From: Planctomycetota bacterium
Lineage (GTDB): Bacteria; Planctomycetota; UBA1135; GCA-002686595
DNA: 64,000 nucleotides
Assembly (NCBI GenBank): GCA_002683825.1
Contig: NYUD01000016.1
Location: forward strand, 26,187 to 90,186
Direction: 5' to 3'
The notes beneath the pieces were generated by a model. It saw only the letters and a list, made by a program, of their open reading frames with translations. It made no database searches and was not told the DNA's origin. Below, piece after piece: positions 38,549-47,501 of this stretch. The position numbers and the translations under genes were made by a program. The stretch's first letter is position 1; the number at the start of each line of letters is the position of its first letter.

Positions 38549-38585
38549 TTGAAGGGCTTGCGTCTTCTTGCGAGCTATGGCCGGG
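38549..38585 (+). repeat. Imperfect direct repeat copy 2, abutting the tRNA-Leu 3' end
   Basis: TTGAAGGGCTTGCGTCTTCTTGCGAGCTATGGCCGGG; matches 37281-37317. Confidence 0.7.
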
Positions 38586-38586
38586 G

Positions 38587-38671
38587 TAGGGAAGGGGGGA
38601 GTCGAACCCCCACGGGCTTAGAGCCCTTCGGATTTTAAGTCCGATGCGTCTACCGATTCCGCCACTTCCCC
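38587..38671 (-). tRNA. tRNA-Leu (anticodon UAA)
   Basis: Reverse strand GGGGAAGTGGCGGAATCGGTAGACGCATCGGACTTAAAATCCGAAGGGCTCTAAGCCCGTGGGGGTTCGACTCCCCCCTTCCCTA; anticodon loop and T-arm fold by hand. Confidence 0.95.
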
Positions 38672-38756
38672 GGAGTCGGATCGAGCGAGAGCATACCAGG
38701 GCAGGTGCCGTGTTGCGCTTGCCGCGAGAGGACTCAGTGGGGGGGCTGGCCGGGGC

Positions 38757-39683
38757 CTATCTTCCGAGCCAGGCGAGCATGCTGCGCGTGACGAGCTCCG
38801 CCGCATCGTGCTGCACGAAATGACCCGCCTTCGGAAAAGTCACCAGGGTCAACTCGCCGTCGATCCAGTCCCACGTGTTGTTGAGACCGTCGGAGAGCAG
38901 ATAACGATCCTTCAGGCCGAACAGCACGAGCACGGGCGCTCCGATGCGCGGAAATGTAGGTGCTGCGTCGGCCTCTGCAGCGGCCTTGCCCTTCGTTGGA
39001 GGGGGGAAGTTGCGCTTGTAGTAGGCCAGCATGGCCTCGAAGTCGGAGCGCTCGAAGGCCTCCACGTAATGGGCACGGGCCCCGGCGTCGCGCACCCAGC
39101 CGGCGAGGCCCTTTGCGGTGAATGCGAGGTGCGCGCCCTCCTTCTGGAAGTCATAGGCGTACTGGCTGGCCTTTCTCTGCCCCCGAGCATCGGCCAGGCC
39201 GCGGGACAACCCCGTGGGGTGGGGCACGTTCAGGATCACGAGGCCCTCGACGCGCTCCGGGTGCCAGGCAGCGAACTGCCAGGCGATGACTCCGCCCCAG
39301 TCGTGACCGATGACCGTGGCGCTCTCCTCGCCCTGGTCGCGGATGACCGCATCGACGTCGCCCATCAGATGGCGCATGGAATACGCCTCGATCCCCTTCG
39401 GCTTGTCCGAGCGGTTGTAGCCGCGCAGGTCGAGCGCCACGACACGATAGTCGTGGGACAGGACCTCCATCTGGTGCCTCCAGGTGTACCAGTAGTCCGG
39501 GAAGCCGTGCAGCATCACGATCAACGGCCCCTCGCCCAGGGCTGCAAAGTGGATGCGCACACCGTCGTTGTCGGCGTAGCCGTGCTCGACCCGCTCGAGG
39601 AGGGAATCCGGGCCGTCCTGCGCGGCGACGAGAGCGAGAAGGCCCGGCAGGAGGCATGCGTTGGTCAAGATCATGGGGTTCAC
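38757..39683 (-). CDS. Alpha/beta hydrolase (epoxide hydrolase-like)
   Basis: MLHGFPDYWYTWRHQMEVL...DLRGYNRSDKP...TVIGHDWGGVIAW. Confidence 0.85.
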   Translation of the reverse strand: MNPMILTNACLLPGLLALVAAQDGPDSLLERVEHGYADNDGVRIHFAALGEGPLIVMLHGFPDYWYTWRHQMEVLSHDYRVVALDLRGYNRSDKPKGIEAYSMRHLMGDVDAVIRDQGEESATVIGHDWGGVIAWQFAAWHPERVEGLVILNVPHPTGLSRGLADARGQRKASQYAYDFQKEGAHLAFTAKGLAGWVRDAGARAHYVEAFERSDFEAMLAYYKRNFPPPTKGKAAAEADAAPTFPRIGAPVLVLFGLKDRYLLSDGLNNTWDWIDGELTLVTFPKAGHFVQHDAAELVTRSMLAWLGR

Positions 39684-39796
39684 CGTCGCCCCAAGCGTAG
39701 CGTAGGCCCGACCCCGCCGTCGACCGGTTGCTTCTCGAGCGCGGTGGGTTCAGAACCCACCCCTCCACGAATTCCACACCCGGGTACGGATCCGCG

Positions 39797-40039
39797 ATGA
39801 AGCTCAAGGAAGTCTTCTACATGCTCGGCCTCAGGCCGAAGACCCGCCCTTTCATCCGGGCCGAGGTCTTCAAGCATCTGAAGCGCGAACAAAGGGATCG
39901 GCTTCTTGACTCGGTCGCGTGCCACGGCTACACGATCCATCGCTTGAACAGTCAGTACGACTATCGCGGTGACGTCCTGGGACGCGAAGGCATGGTGGAA
40001 AGCGATACCTTCGACATCTTCGCCACTCCCGAGTCGTGA
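39797..40039 (+). CDS. Small protein of unknown function
   Basis: 81-codon ORF from ATG 39797 (MKLKEVFYMLGLRPKTR...). Confidence 0.4.
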   Translation: MKLKEVFYMLGLRPKTRPFIRAEVFKHLKREQRDRLLDSVACHGYTIHRLNSQYDYRGDVLGREGMVESDTFDIFATPES

Positions 40040-40111
40040 TGGCGAGGCTCCACCCCAGGCGGGCGGGCTCTCTGTCGGCATTCCTTCTTCGTGGATTCGG
40101 AAGGCTGTGTC

Positions 40112-42688
40112 TCAGTCGTAGGGCGTGCCGGCGTTCATGCGCAGGAACTCTTGCACGATCGCGTCGATGGCTGCGGGCTGAAAGCTGCTCCGGCGCTTGA
40201 AGGACGCGATCCCCGCCTGGGCCCTCAGGAGTCTACCCAGAACCCATGCGCGGTCTTCGTCGGCCGGATGTGCGACACTCGAGAGGTTCGCCACGACGGC
40301 CTGGACGTAGCCCGCGCAGTAGCGCGGTTCGAGCACCGTCATCTCGTTCCAGTCGTTCCAGGTGGGGATCTGGATCCAGTCCATGCCGGAACGCTCGGCC
40401 TCCTCGAAGGCCAGCTCGAGGTAGCAGGTCTCCGGAGCGGGAGCGCATGCGGCCGCGCCTGAGACGACTCGCGTACAGCGCGTCCCCCCACCGGCACAGG
40501 TCCCGTTAGGGTTGCTCCAGCCGGAGACACCGCTGTCGTCGTAGCCCGGGTAAACGATCGCGATTCCCAGACGCCTCGCATCGTCCATGCGCCACCAGCG
40601 GTAGGGGCGCCCGATGATCGTCGTGCGGAAGTGGTCTTGGATGTCGATGGGCTCGATGGTGTTCGCGACGCCGTTCTGGAAGGCCTCGAAATCGCTGAAC
40701 CGACAGACCTCGCAGGGGGCCAGGCGCCAGACCGCTGAACCGTCGGCGATGCCCGCAAACCAGTCGCCGACCGTCTCGAGGCTGGTCGAGAGCAACGGAG
40801 CCTGATCGAAAAGGAGCTGGATGCCGTGTCCGGTCGCGCTCTCCACGCCCTCCTTGATCCACAACCAATCGGCCTCCGACATCTGTGTCGGGGGGCCGTC
40901 GGAAACCGAGAAGCTGCGTTCGGGATCGAAGACGCCGATGACCATTTTCCCGTCCCGCTTGAGGGTCGCCCGCTCCCAGTAGTAGCTCTCCGCAAGCCAG
41001 ATGAGATCGTCGCGGATGCCCTCACGCTTCAACTCGAGCGTGTGCTCGGAATCGAATTCGCAGCCCGGCGGCGGGTTGGCCCAGGCGTTGTTGGCGTGGC
41101 GCAAGAGGTTCATCTTCGTGGCCACCTTGAGGTCGCAGCCCCGGGCCTCGATCGAGCCGTACAGCTCGTCCAGGGCGGGGCCGTTCACGCTCTGGTTGCG
41201 GGGAGCGCACTGGTCGAGCTCGACCGCCTTCTGGCCATACCAGCCGAACATCAGGGCGTCGAGCCCGCAGGTGCGCGCCAGCCGGGCGTGGAAGTCGACG
41301 ATCAGGGGATCGCGTGAGTCGTACGCCCCGAGCAACGGCAGAGGACGCGTATCCCAGCTGGCCACCGCCAGGTCACGACGACCCGCATCGTGGGGGTCGG
41401 ATCCGGCGCGCAGGGAGCGCGGATCGTGAAGCCATACGAAGGAGCCCGGATCGCAGGCCGGGGGATTGCCCCAGTACCAGTTGCGCCAGCGCTTGCCCAG
41501 TTCGTTGTTCGGGGCGTCGACGAGCGCATCGAATGCGAAGTCCGGATTGCGAAAGCGAGCGACGTAGTTGGCGTAGACGAAGCGCTTGGGGTTGCCGTCC
41601 ACCGCGTGGCGTTCGCCGATCTGGGGGAAGTCGAACTGGGCCGTACCGCGGCCGCGTTTCTCCAGCACGAGCTCGAGCCGCGGTCGGCGCATGTGCGAGC
41701 GCAGATAGGGGAGCGGTTGGGCCGTGGCAGCATCGGTCTCGATGTAATTCCAGCGTTGCGTGCCCGCGGCGGCCAGCGACAGGACGGCTTCCGCCAGGAG
41801 CGTGCGACGGGTAGAGGGAGCGAGGGTGGAAGCCCTGCGCTGATCCCAGGCATGGAAGATGCGTAGACGGACCTCTCCATCGGGATCGGGCATGGGGTCG
41901 GACAGGATTCGCACCCATGCGCCCGCTTCCGGTAGCTCACCCGCCTGCGGACCCGCGAGCGGGACCTGGGCCGCAAGGACCTGGGTCACAGACGCGTTCC
42001 CGCCCGCGAGCCGGACGCTCTGTTTTCCGTAGTACGCCGCGTCCGTGGTCTCGATCGTGACAGTGCCCTCGATGCTCCACGCGGCCCCGGGCGTCACGCC
42101 CTCTTCAAAGCTCTCGTTATCGAGGGCCCAGCGCTCGTACTCGAAGGGTTGTCCGCGCAGGTCATCGAACCAGACCTCGCCCCCGGCATCGACCTCGACG
42201 AACGCGCTCAGGCCGTTGGTGGCATGACGGATGCATCCGTCCCGCCCGACGCTCGGATCGTAGTCGACGGTGAGCAGGTGCCAGGGTCCGCTCGGCACGG
42301 CAGCTGGATCGATGCTGCCCCGCGCGATCTCCGCCGAGTCCGAACGGACGCGCAGGGTGATCGAGTCACCGCTCGAAAAGCCGTTCGAGGCCAGGCGAAA
42401 CCAGATTCCGAACTTCACCTTCATGCCGAGGTGGGCGGCCGAGGGCGGCGTGTCGATCTCGCCCGCTCCCACTGCAATGGTGCGCCAGATGGCCTGGGGT
42501 TCGCCGGCCGGGAACCGTGCGACCCGGTTCGCGGCGGTGTTTCCCGGGCCGGGGCGGGTCTCGAAGGTCACGCTAGATCCGGGCGGGCTCTGCCACAGGA
42601 CTCCGCCCTGTTCGAAGTCCGCGTCGGGAATCGTGAAGGGAGCGTGGGTTGCCTGGAAGGCGATGAGGGTGGTGACGAGAGCCAGCAT
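40112..42688 (-). CDS. Secreted glycoside-hydrolase-like protein (GH71/GH99-like core)
   Basis: IVDFHARLARTCGLDALMFGWYGQ...YPGYDDSGVSGWSNPNG...IPTWNDWNEMTVLEPRY; start inferred at MLALVTTLIAFQATHA. Confidence 0.55.
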   Translation of the reverse strand: MLALVTTLIAFQATHAPFTIPDADFEQGGVLWQSPPGSSVTFETRPGPGNTAANRVARFPAGEPQAIWRTIAVGAGEIDTPPSAAHLGMKVKFGIWFRLASNGFSSGDSITLRVRSDSAEIARGSIDPAAVPSGPWHLLTVDYDPSVGRDGCIRHATNGLSAFVEVDAGGEVWFDDLRGQPFEYERWALDNESFEEGVTPGAAWSIEGTVTIETTDAAYYGKQSVRLAGGNASVTQVLAAQVPLAGPQAGELPEAGAWVRILSDPMPDPDGEVRLRIFHAWDQRRASTLAPSTRRTLLAEAVLSLAAAGTQRWNYIETDAATAQPLPYLRSHMRRPRLELVLEKRGRGTAQFDFPQIGERHAVDGNPKRFVYANYVARFRNPDFAFDALVDAPNNELGKRWRNWYWGNPPACDPGSFVWLHDPRSLRAGSDPHDAGRRDLAVASWDTRPLPLLGAYDSRDPLIVDFHARLARTCGLDALMFGWYGQKAVELDQCAPRNQSVNGPALDELYGSIEARGCDLKVATKMNLLRHANNAWANPPPGCEFDSEHTLELKREGIRDDLIWLAESYYWERATLKRDGKMVIGVFDPERSFSVSDGPPTQMSEADWLWIKEGVESATGHGIQLLFDQAPLLSTSLETVGDWFAGIADGSAVWRLAPCEVCRFSDFEAFQNGVANTIEPIDIQDHFRTTIIGRPYRWWRMDDARRLGIAIVYPGYDDSGVSGWSNPNGTCAGGGTRCTRVVSGAAACAPAPETCYLELAFEEAERSGMDWIQIPTWNDWNEMTVLEPRYCAGYVQAVVANLSSVAHPADEDRAWVLGRLLRAQAGIASFKRRSSFQPAAIDAIVQEFLRMNAGTPYD

Positions 42689-42897
42689 GGAGAGAGGCGC
42701 GGCGGACCTCTGGATGCCATGAAGTCCGAAAAAGGCCCCCTTTTTTCGGCAGATCAGGGATAACCGATTTCCTAGCTCATGGATAGCCTTGAACTCGGTT
42801 TCCCGAAGGGCAGGGCTCGGATTGGCCCACCCAAGGAGCACTCGAAGGGATCGTCGAGGTCCCCTCCGTTGGTCGTGCGAGCTGGTACCCTCGGGGG

Positions 42898-44400
42898 ATG
42901 GAGCTTGCGCTGGTGCTTCGAGCCCTTTGCGTCTGCCTCGCCCTTGCGGCGGGCCCGGCGCCCGGTGCGGGTGGCTCCGTCCAGGAAGCGACCGGCGCCT
43001 CTTCCCGGATCTTCCGCGGTCCCTTTTCGCCGGCCGATCTCGTGTCCCGGGAGGTGACTGGCGAGGTGGGCTACGCTCTTGCGCTCGGCCTCTTGATGCA
43101 AGGGCGTTTCGAGCAGGGGGGCGAGGCCATGGCGAGGCTCGTTGAGGCCGAGGAGTCTCCGCTGCACGAGCGCTTCGTGAGGGAGGCCGCCCGCATTCGT
43201 GCCTACCGCGAGGAACGTCGAAGCTTCCTGCGCCACCTGCAGGACACCGGACGAAAGCTCAATCTGCGAAAGACCGAATGGAAGCTTCTCGCACCGATCG
43301 AAGAGGTGCGCGAGAACGATGTTGTGCTGGGCAAGAACCGTGCAAACATCGATGTCCTCACTCTCGACGACGTCGACGCGGTTGCGTTTTCCGATGCCAT
43401 GTACAGCTCGGACTTTGAGACGAGTGCCATCTCGGCCTATCCGTCCGTGCTGGCCGGTGAGGTCCGTCGCAAGCGCCTGTCCGGGGACACGGACGTCGCC
43501 CGCTCGCTACTGGCCGACCTGAATTCGGGCTTCGAGGGCCACGCGGAGCGGGCCCAGGCGGCCCGACGGCTCGTTTTCTTGAGTCGAGTCGAACTGCCGG
43601 TCGGTGCGGGGGACGTGGGCTCCACCCTGGAGGCGATCGGCCAGCTGGTGAAGGATTACGGCAAGCTCGATCTCGTGCGCGAGCGACGCGGGCTCCTGCG
43701 GCGACTGGCGGCCGAGACGCTCAAGGCCCGGTTCGAGCGCGAGGGACTCATGGCGGTCCTGAAGGGTGAGACCGTGCCTCTCGGGAACGGCGTCGTGCGC
43801 ATCTCCTATGGATTCAACAATCCTGAGGAGCTCCTGGACTTCACCCAGGTGGGCTACCTGGATGAGCACGCTTTCCTTCCGAAGAAGGAATTCGCCATCC
43901 AGGACAGCAAGCTGAGAGGCTCCGGCTTCCTTTCCATGCGCCACATCCTCGACTTTCATGGGGCCCTGACGGTGCGCACGACCTGGCGCTACCGGACCAC
44001 GGCAGGCTGGAAGTACCTCTTCTGGCTGGGGTTGAACGACAACGATCGTGGGAGTTTCGTCGCCGCCAAGCTCGACGGCGGATTGATCGTCGTGAACCGG
44101 GAGAAGGGCGAGGTCGAAGATGTGGCCGGAGACTTCACCTGGAATTTCGACGAAGCGCACACCCTGGAGGTGTACTACGACGGACGCGATAGAGCGCTCG
44201 CTTCGATGGACGGCAAGGCCATGAAGAAGATCGGGGTCGGCTCGCGAAAATCGGGCGGCGTCTTCCTCATGTCGTGTTCCAAGATGGAACTCGAGATCGA
44301 GGAGTTCGTCATCGAGGGGTCGCTGGACGATGCGACTCTCACGAAGCTGAGGGATTCCTGGACCGCGGCCCGCCTCGTTGGGCTGGGATTGGGTGGCTAG
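42898..44400 (+). CDS. Secreted protein of unknown function
   Basis: Signal-like N-terminus (ELALVLRALCVCLALAAGPAPG); long ORF. Confidence 0.5.
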   Translation: MELALVLRALCVCLALAAGPAPGAGGSVQEATGASSRIFRGPFSPADLVSREVTGEVGYALALGLLMQGRFEQGGEAMARLVEAEESPLHERFVREAARIRAYREERRSFLRHLQDTGRKLNLRKTEWKLLAPIEEVRENDVVLGKNRANIDVLTLDDVDAVAFSDAMYSSDFETSAISAYPSVLAGEVRRKRLSGDTDVARSLLADLNSGFEGHAERAQAARRLVFLSRVELPVGAGDVGSTLEAIGQLVKDYGKLDLVRERRGLLRRLAAETLKARFEREGLMAVLKGETVPLGNGVVRISYGFNNPEELLDFTQVGYLDEHAFLPKKEFAIQDSKLRGSGFLSMRHILDFHGALTVRTTWRYRTTAGWKYLFWLGLNDNDRGSFVAAKLDGGLIVVNREKGEVEDVAGDFTWNFDEAHTLEVYYDGRDRALASMDGKAMKKIGVGSRKSGGVFLMSCSKMELEIEEFVIEGSLDDATLTKLRDSWTAARLVGLGLGG

Positions 44401-44535
44401 CCCGCACGGCTGCGTACAACCTTTTCAAACATTCTGCGGAGACGCGCTCCCCGAATCCGGGTTCATGGGCTTCAATCACAGGTACAGCCGGCGGCCGGTG
44501 AAACCCTTCACGGCCCTCCTCCAGCGGAAGCTCCG

Positions 44536-46179
44536 ATGTTCTCGAAAATCCAAGCCCTCGCCCTCTTCGTCTCGCTAGCGCTCTGTCTCCCGGCCACGGG
44601 CCAGGGGACTCTCTTCGATGTTTCCGGAGCCGTCATCGACTCCTACGGCCAGGTTTGTGACTACGTCGGCGACACCGATGGGGACGGCTTCGGCGAGGTC
44701 ATGGTCGGTGCCTGGCGCGACAATCACGGCGGCCTGAACGACCCCGGCAGCGTGTTTCTCTATTCCGGGGCGGACGGTTCGCTGATCTCCAAGATTCACG
44801 GCACCGGCGCCGGAGACCACATGGGCTTCGGATCGAGTGGTGCGGGCGACATGAACGGCGACGGCTTCATGGACATCTGCGCCGCAGCGGACGAGGACGA
44901 TGTGGTCGGCGTCGGTTCGAATGCGGGCAGTGCGTCGATCATTTCGGGCATCGACGGCAGCGTGCTGTACACCTTCGTGGGTGAGAATCAGGGCGATCTC
45001 TTCGGCTGGTCGACCGCCGCGGTCGGTGACGTCAATGACGACGGCCGCGACGATGTCGTCGTCGGTGCACTGCTGGCAGAGGACACGGGCACGCCCAACA
45101 ACGCCGGTAGCATCACGGTGTTCTCCGGTATGGACGGGAGCGTCATTCACCGGATCTTCGGTGACGCCGGAGGCGGTTCGCTGGGGTCGAACGTCGGGCG
45201 CGCCGGAGACATCAACAACGACGGCTTCATGGACCTCATCGCCCAGCAGGGCAACCAGGTTCGCGTGTTCTCGGGCATGACGGGCGCCGAGATCTGGCGT
45301 CGTAACGCTTCGGGAGGTGCCCTCAAGCTCTCCGGTGGGATCGACACCAACTGCGACGGTTTCGACGACTTTTTGATCGGGGCCGGCGGCGCCTCCAGCG
45401 GAGCGGGGCGCTTTCAGATCATCTCGGGCCTGGACAACTCCGTCCTGCTCATCCTCTTCGGCGACAACGCCGGAGACCAGATGGGCGCGGGCATCGTCGG
45501 TGCCGGGGACCTCGATAGCGACGGCTACGGCGACGTCGCGGTCGGCATGCCGGGCTGGGATGGAGTTGCAGGGGTGAGCACGGGCGCCGTGCGAGCCTAC
45601 TCCGGCCGCACCCTGGCGGAGATCTTCACCGTCGAAGGCGACAGCGCGACCGACCGCATCGGGAGCGACGTCGGCGCCGGTGACATCGACGGAGACGGAG
45701 TCGGCGACGTCTTCGCCTGCTCGATCTCCAGCGCGAAAGCCAAGGCCGTCACCTTCGTTCCCGACGGGCTGCAACCCTTCGGAGAAGGAACCCCCGGATG
45801 CGAGGGGACCCTCGGGCTGCTCGGGAACGGCGTTCCCGGCCTGGGCAACGCGGGCTTCGAGTTGCATGTTTCCAGCGCGGCCGTGGGTCTGCCCGTGCTG
45901 CTCTTGATCGCAGACGCGGAGGACACCGTGGGCAGTACGTTCTTCGGGGCGCTGTTTCACGTCGACTTCGCGCCCGTCCCTCCCGCCGTGGGATTGGTGG
46001 CGACGGCAGGTCTGGGTGTTACGGACAACTGCGGTTCGATCCACTCACCCTTTCCGATTCCCAGCACACCGAGCCTCCTGGGGCCGACCTGGGTGTTCCA
46101 GGCCGTCGCTCTGTTTCCCGTCGCCGCCTGCGGGACGCGCGTCGCGACCTCCCGCGGCCTGCGCGTGACCCTTCAGTAA
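44536..46179 (+). CDS. FG-GAP repeat (integrin-alpha-like propeller) secreted protein
   Basis: Repeated DxDGDGxGDV motifs (DTDGDGFGEV, DMNGDGFMDI, DVNDDGRDDV, DINNDGFMDL, DIDGDGVGDV); signal peptide. Confidence 0.88.
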   Translation: MFSKIQALALFVSLALCLPATGQGTLFDVSGAVIDSYGQVCDYVGDTDGDGFGEVMVGAWRDNHGGLNDPGSVFLYSGADGSLISKIHGTGAGDHMGFGSSGAGDMNGDGFMDICAAADEDDVVGVGSNAGSASIISGIDGSVLYTFVGENQGDLFGWSTAAVGDVNDDGRDDVVVGALLAEDTGTPNNAGSITVFSGMDGSVIHRIFGDAGGGSLGSNVGRAGDINNDGFMDLIAQQGNQVRVFSGMTGAEIWRRNASGGALKLSGGIDTNCDGFDDFLIGAGGASSGAGRFQIISGLDNSVLLILFGDNAGDQMGAGIVGAGDLDSDGYGDVAVGMPGWDGVAGVSTGAVRAYSGRTLAEIFTVEGDSATDRIGSDVGAGDIDGDGVGDVFACSISSAKAKAVTFVPDGLQPFGEGTPGCEGTLGLLGNGVPGLGNAGFELHVSSAAVGLPVLLLIADAEDTVGSTFFGALFHVDFAPVPPAVGLVATAGLGVTDNCGSIHSPFPIPSTPSLLGPTWVFQAVALFPVAACGTRVATSRGLRVTLQ

Positions 46180-46222
46180 CGGCGCTCTTGTAGAGATGCC
46201 GGGGCCCGAGGTCTAAACGAAA

Positions 46223-46252
46223 GCGGCCCGGTCCCACAAGGGACCGGGCCGC
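46223..46252. terminator. Bidirectional terminator-like hairpin
   Basis: GCGGCCCGGTCCC-ACAA-GGGACCGGGCCGC, perfect 13-bp stem between convergent genes. Confidence 0.75.
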
Positions 46253-46314
46253 CTGAACGAGCCCGAGGTCGGTGTGCCGTGGAGTGGCGAGAACACCTCG
46301 GAGTGGTAGGCCGT

Positions 46315-47454
46315 CTACTTGAGTTTTTCCCAGTACTCGGCCGGCATGTCGTGGGCGATCTTGAGGGCGCCGTTGGCGCCGCCGTAGACCGGCTCTTCGA
46401 TGCGGATGACCTTGCCTGCGCCCAGGAGCTTGTGCATCTCCTTCTCGATCGAGGTGTCCAGACCCTTGATCTGGCTACCGCCGCCGGCGAGAAGCACGCG
46501 CTCCTTCAAGCGCTCCTGGAATTCCGGATCGAAGGTCGAGATCAGTTTGCCGAGGCCTTCGACGATCGGCTGAACGATGTCGTTGCAAGCCTCGCGAAGA
46601 AGTTCGGTGATGTCGAAGTCGGTGGGCCGGCCCTTGACGGGCAGTTTGACGATGGCGGACTCGGCGTTGTCCGAGACGGAGCCGTGGCGCTCCTTCATGT
46701 CCTTCACCATCTGGATCGTGAACTGGGCCTCCGGGTGATGTTCGGCCAGGAGTTCCGCGATCCGGTGATCGATCCAGTCACCCGCGTAGGTGATCGTGAT
46801 CTGGTCGGATTCTTCCGGCATCGTACCGTGCATGCGGCAGAGGTCGGTCGTGCCCGCGCCGATGTCGATGACCAGGACGTCGTCGAGCATGTCGAGGCCG
46901 TAGGCTACGGAGAAGGGCTCCGAGCAGAGCATCACCGAGTCGACGGTTTCCTTGGCCGCCTGGATGATGGCGTCCTTGTTGTTGATGGAGGCCTGCGCCG
47001 GCGTGCCGATGACCCCGTAGATCAATTCGTCCTTGCGCGGCTTGGCGCGGCGAATGATCTCGCGGATGAGGTCGCGAGCGGCTTTGAGGTTCTCGTCGCC
47101 GGAGTCGTCGCCGTTCTCACTGCACTTCAGCACGCCGTGCTGAAGGGGGCGGTAGAAGTGCAAGGAAAGGCGGTTCTTGATGGCCTCATCGCCGAACAGA
47201 ATTTCCTTCTTGAGCAGCTTCTGGCTCACCACGTCCTTGGGGTAGCCGACGTAGGAGGCGACGGAGTCACGGACGCCATTGCTGGCGGAGACGGACGTGC
47301 GGGAAGTGCCGAGATCGATGCCCAGGTAAAGGACTCCCTCGTGCTTCTTCGACGAGATGTTGGCCTTGATCGGCTCACTCTCGGCGGAGGAGACTTCTTC
47401 GCCTGTCACGTCCTCAGCGTAGGTCGGGTATTCTTCTTCGGAGTTGTCAGTCAT
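46315..47454 (-). CDS. MamK-like bacterial actin homologue
   Basis: YLGIDLGTSRTSV, ASYVGYPKDVVSQKLLKKEILFGDEA, SEPFSVAYGLDMLDDVLVIDIGAGTTDLCRMHGTMPEESDQITITYAGDWID, LLAGGGSQIKGLD, MPAEYWEKLK. Confidence 0.8.
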   Translation of the reverse strand: MTDNSEEEYPTYAEDVTGEEVSSAESEPIKANISSKKHEGVLYLGIDLGTSRTSVSASNGVRDSVASYVGYPKDVVSQKLLKKEILFGDEAIKNRLSLHFYRPLQHGVLKCSENGDDSGDENLKAARDLIREIIRRAKPRKDELIYGVIGTPAQASINNKDAIIQAAKETVDSVMLCSEPFSVAYGLDMLDDVLVIDIGAGTTDLCRMHGTMPEESDQITITYAGDWIDHRIAELLAEHHPEAQFTIQMVKDMKERHGSVSDNAESAIVKLPVKGRPTDFDITELLREACNDIVQPIVEGLGKLISTFDPEFQERLKERVLLAGGGSQIKGLDTSIEKEMHKLLGAGKVIRIEEPVYGGANGALKIAHDMPAEYWEKLK

Positions 47455-47501
47455 GGTACAGGTTTCAGTTTTGCCGGTTCTTCACAGGTGTTCGGACTCG
47501 T

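Noticed and set aside
38587-38671. tRNA-Leu as a proven att site for a genomic island
   Set aside because: Flanking repeat lies outside the tRNA body and no integrase is present; kept only as a low-certainty repeat finding
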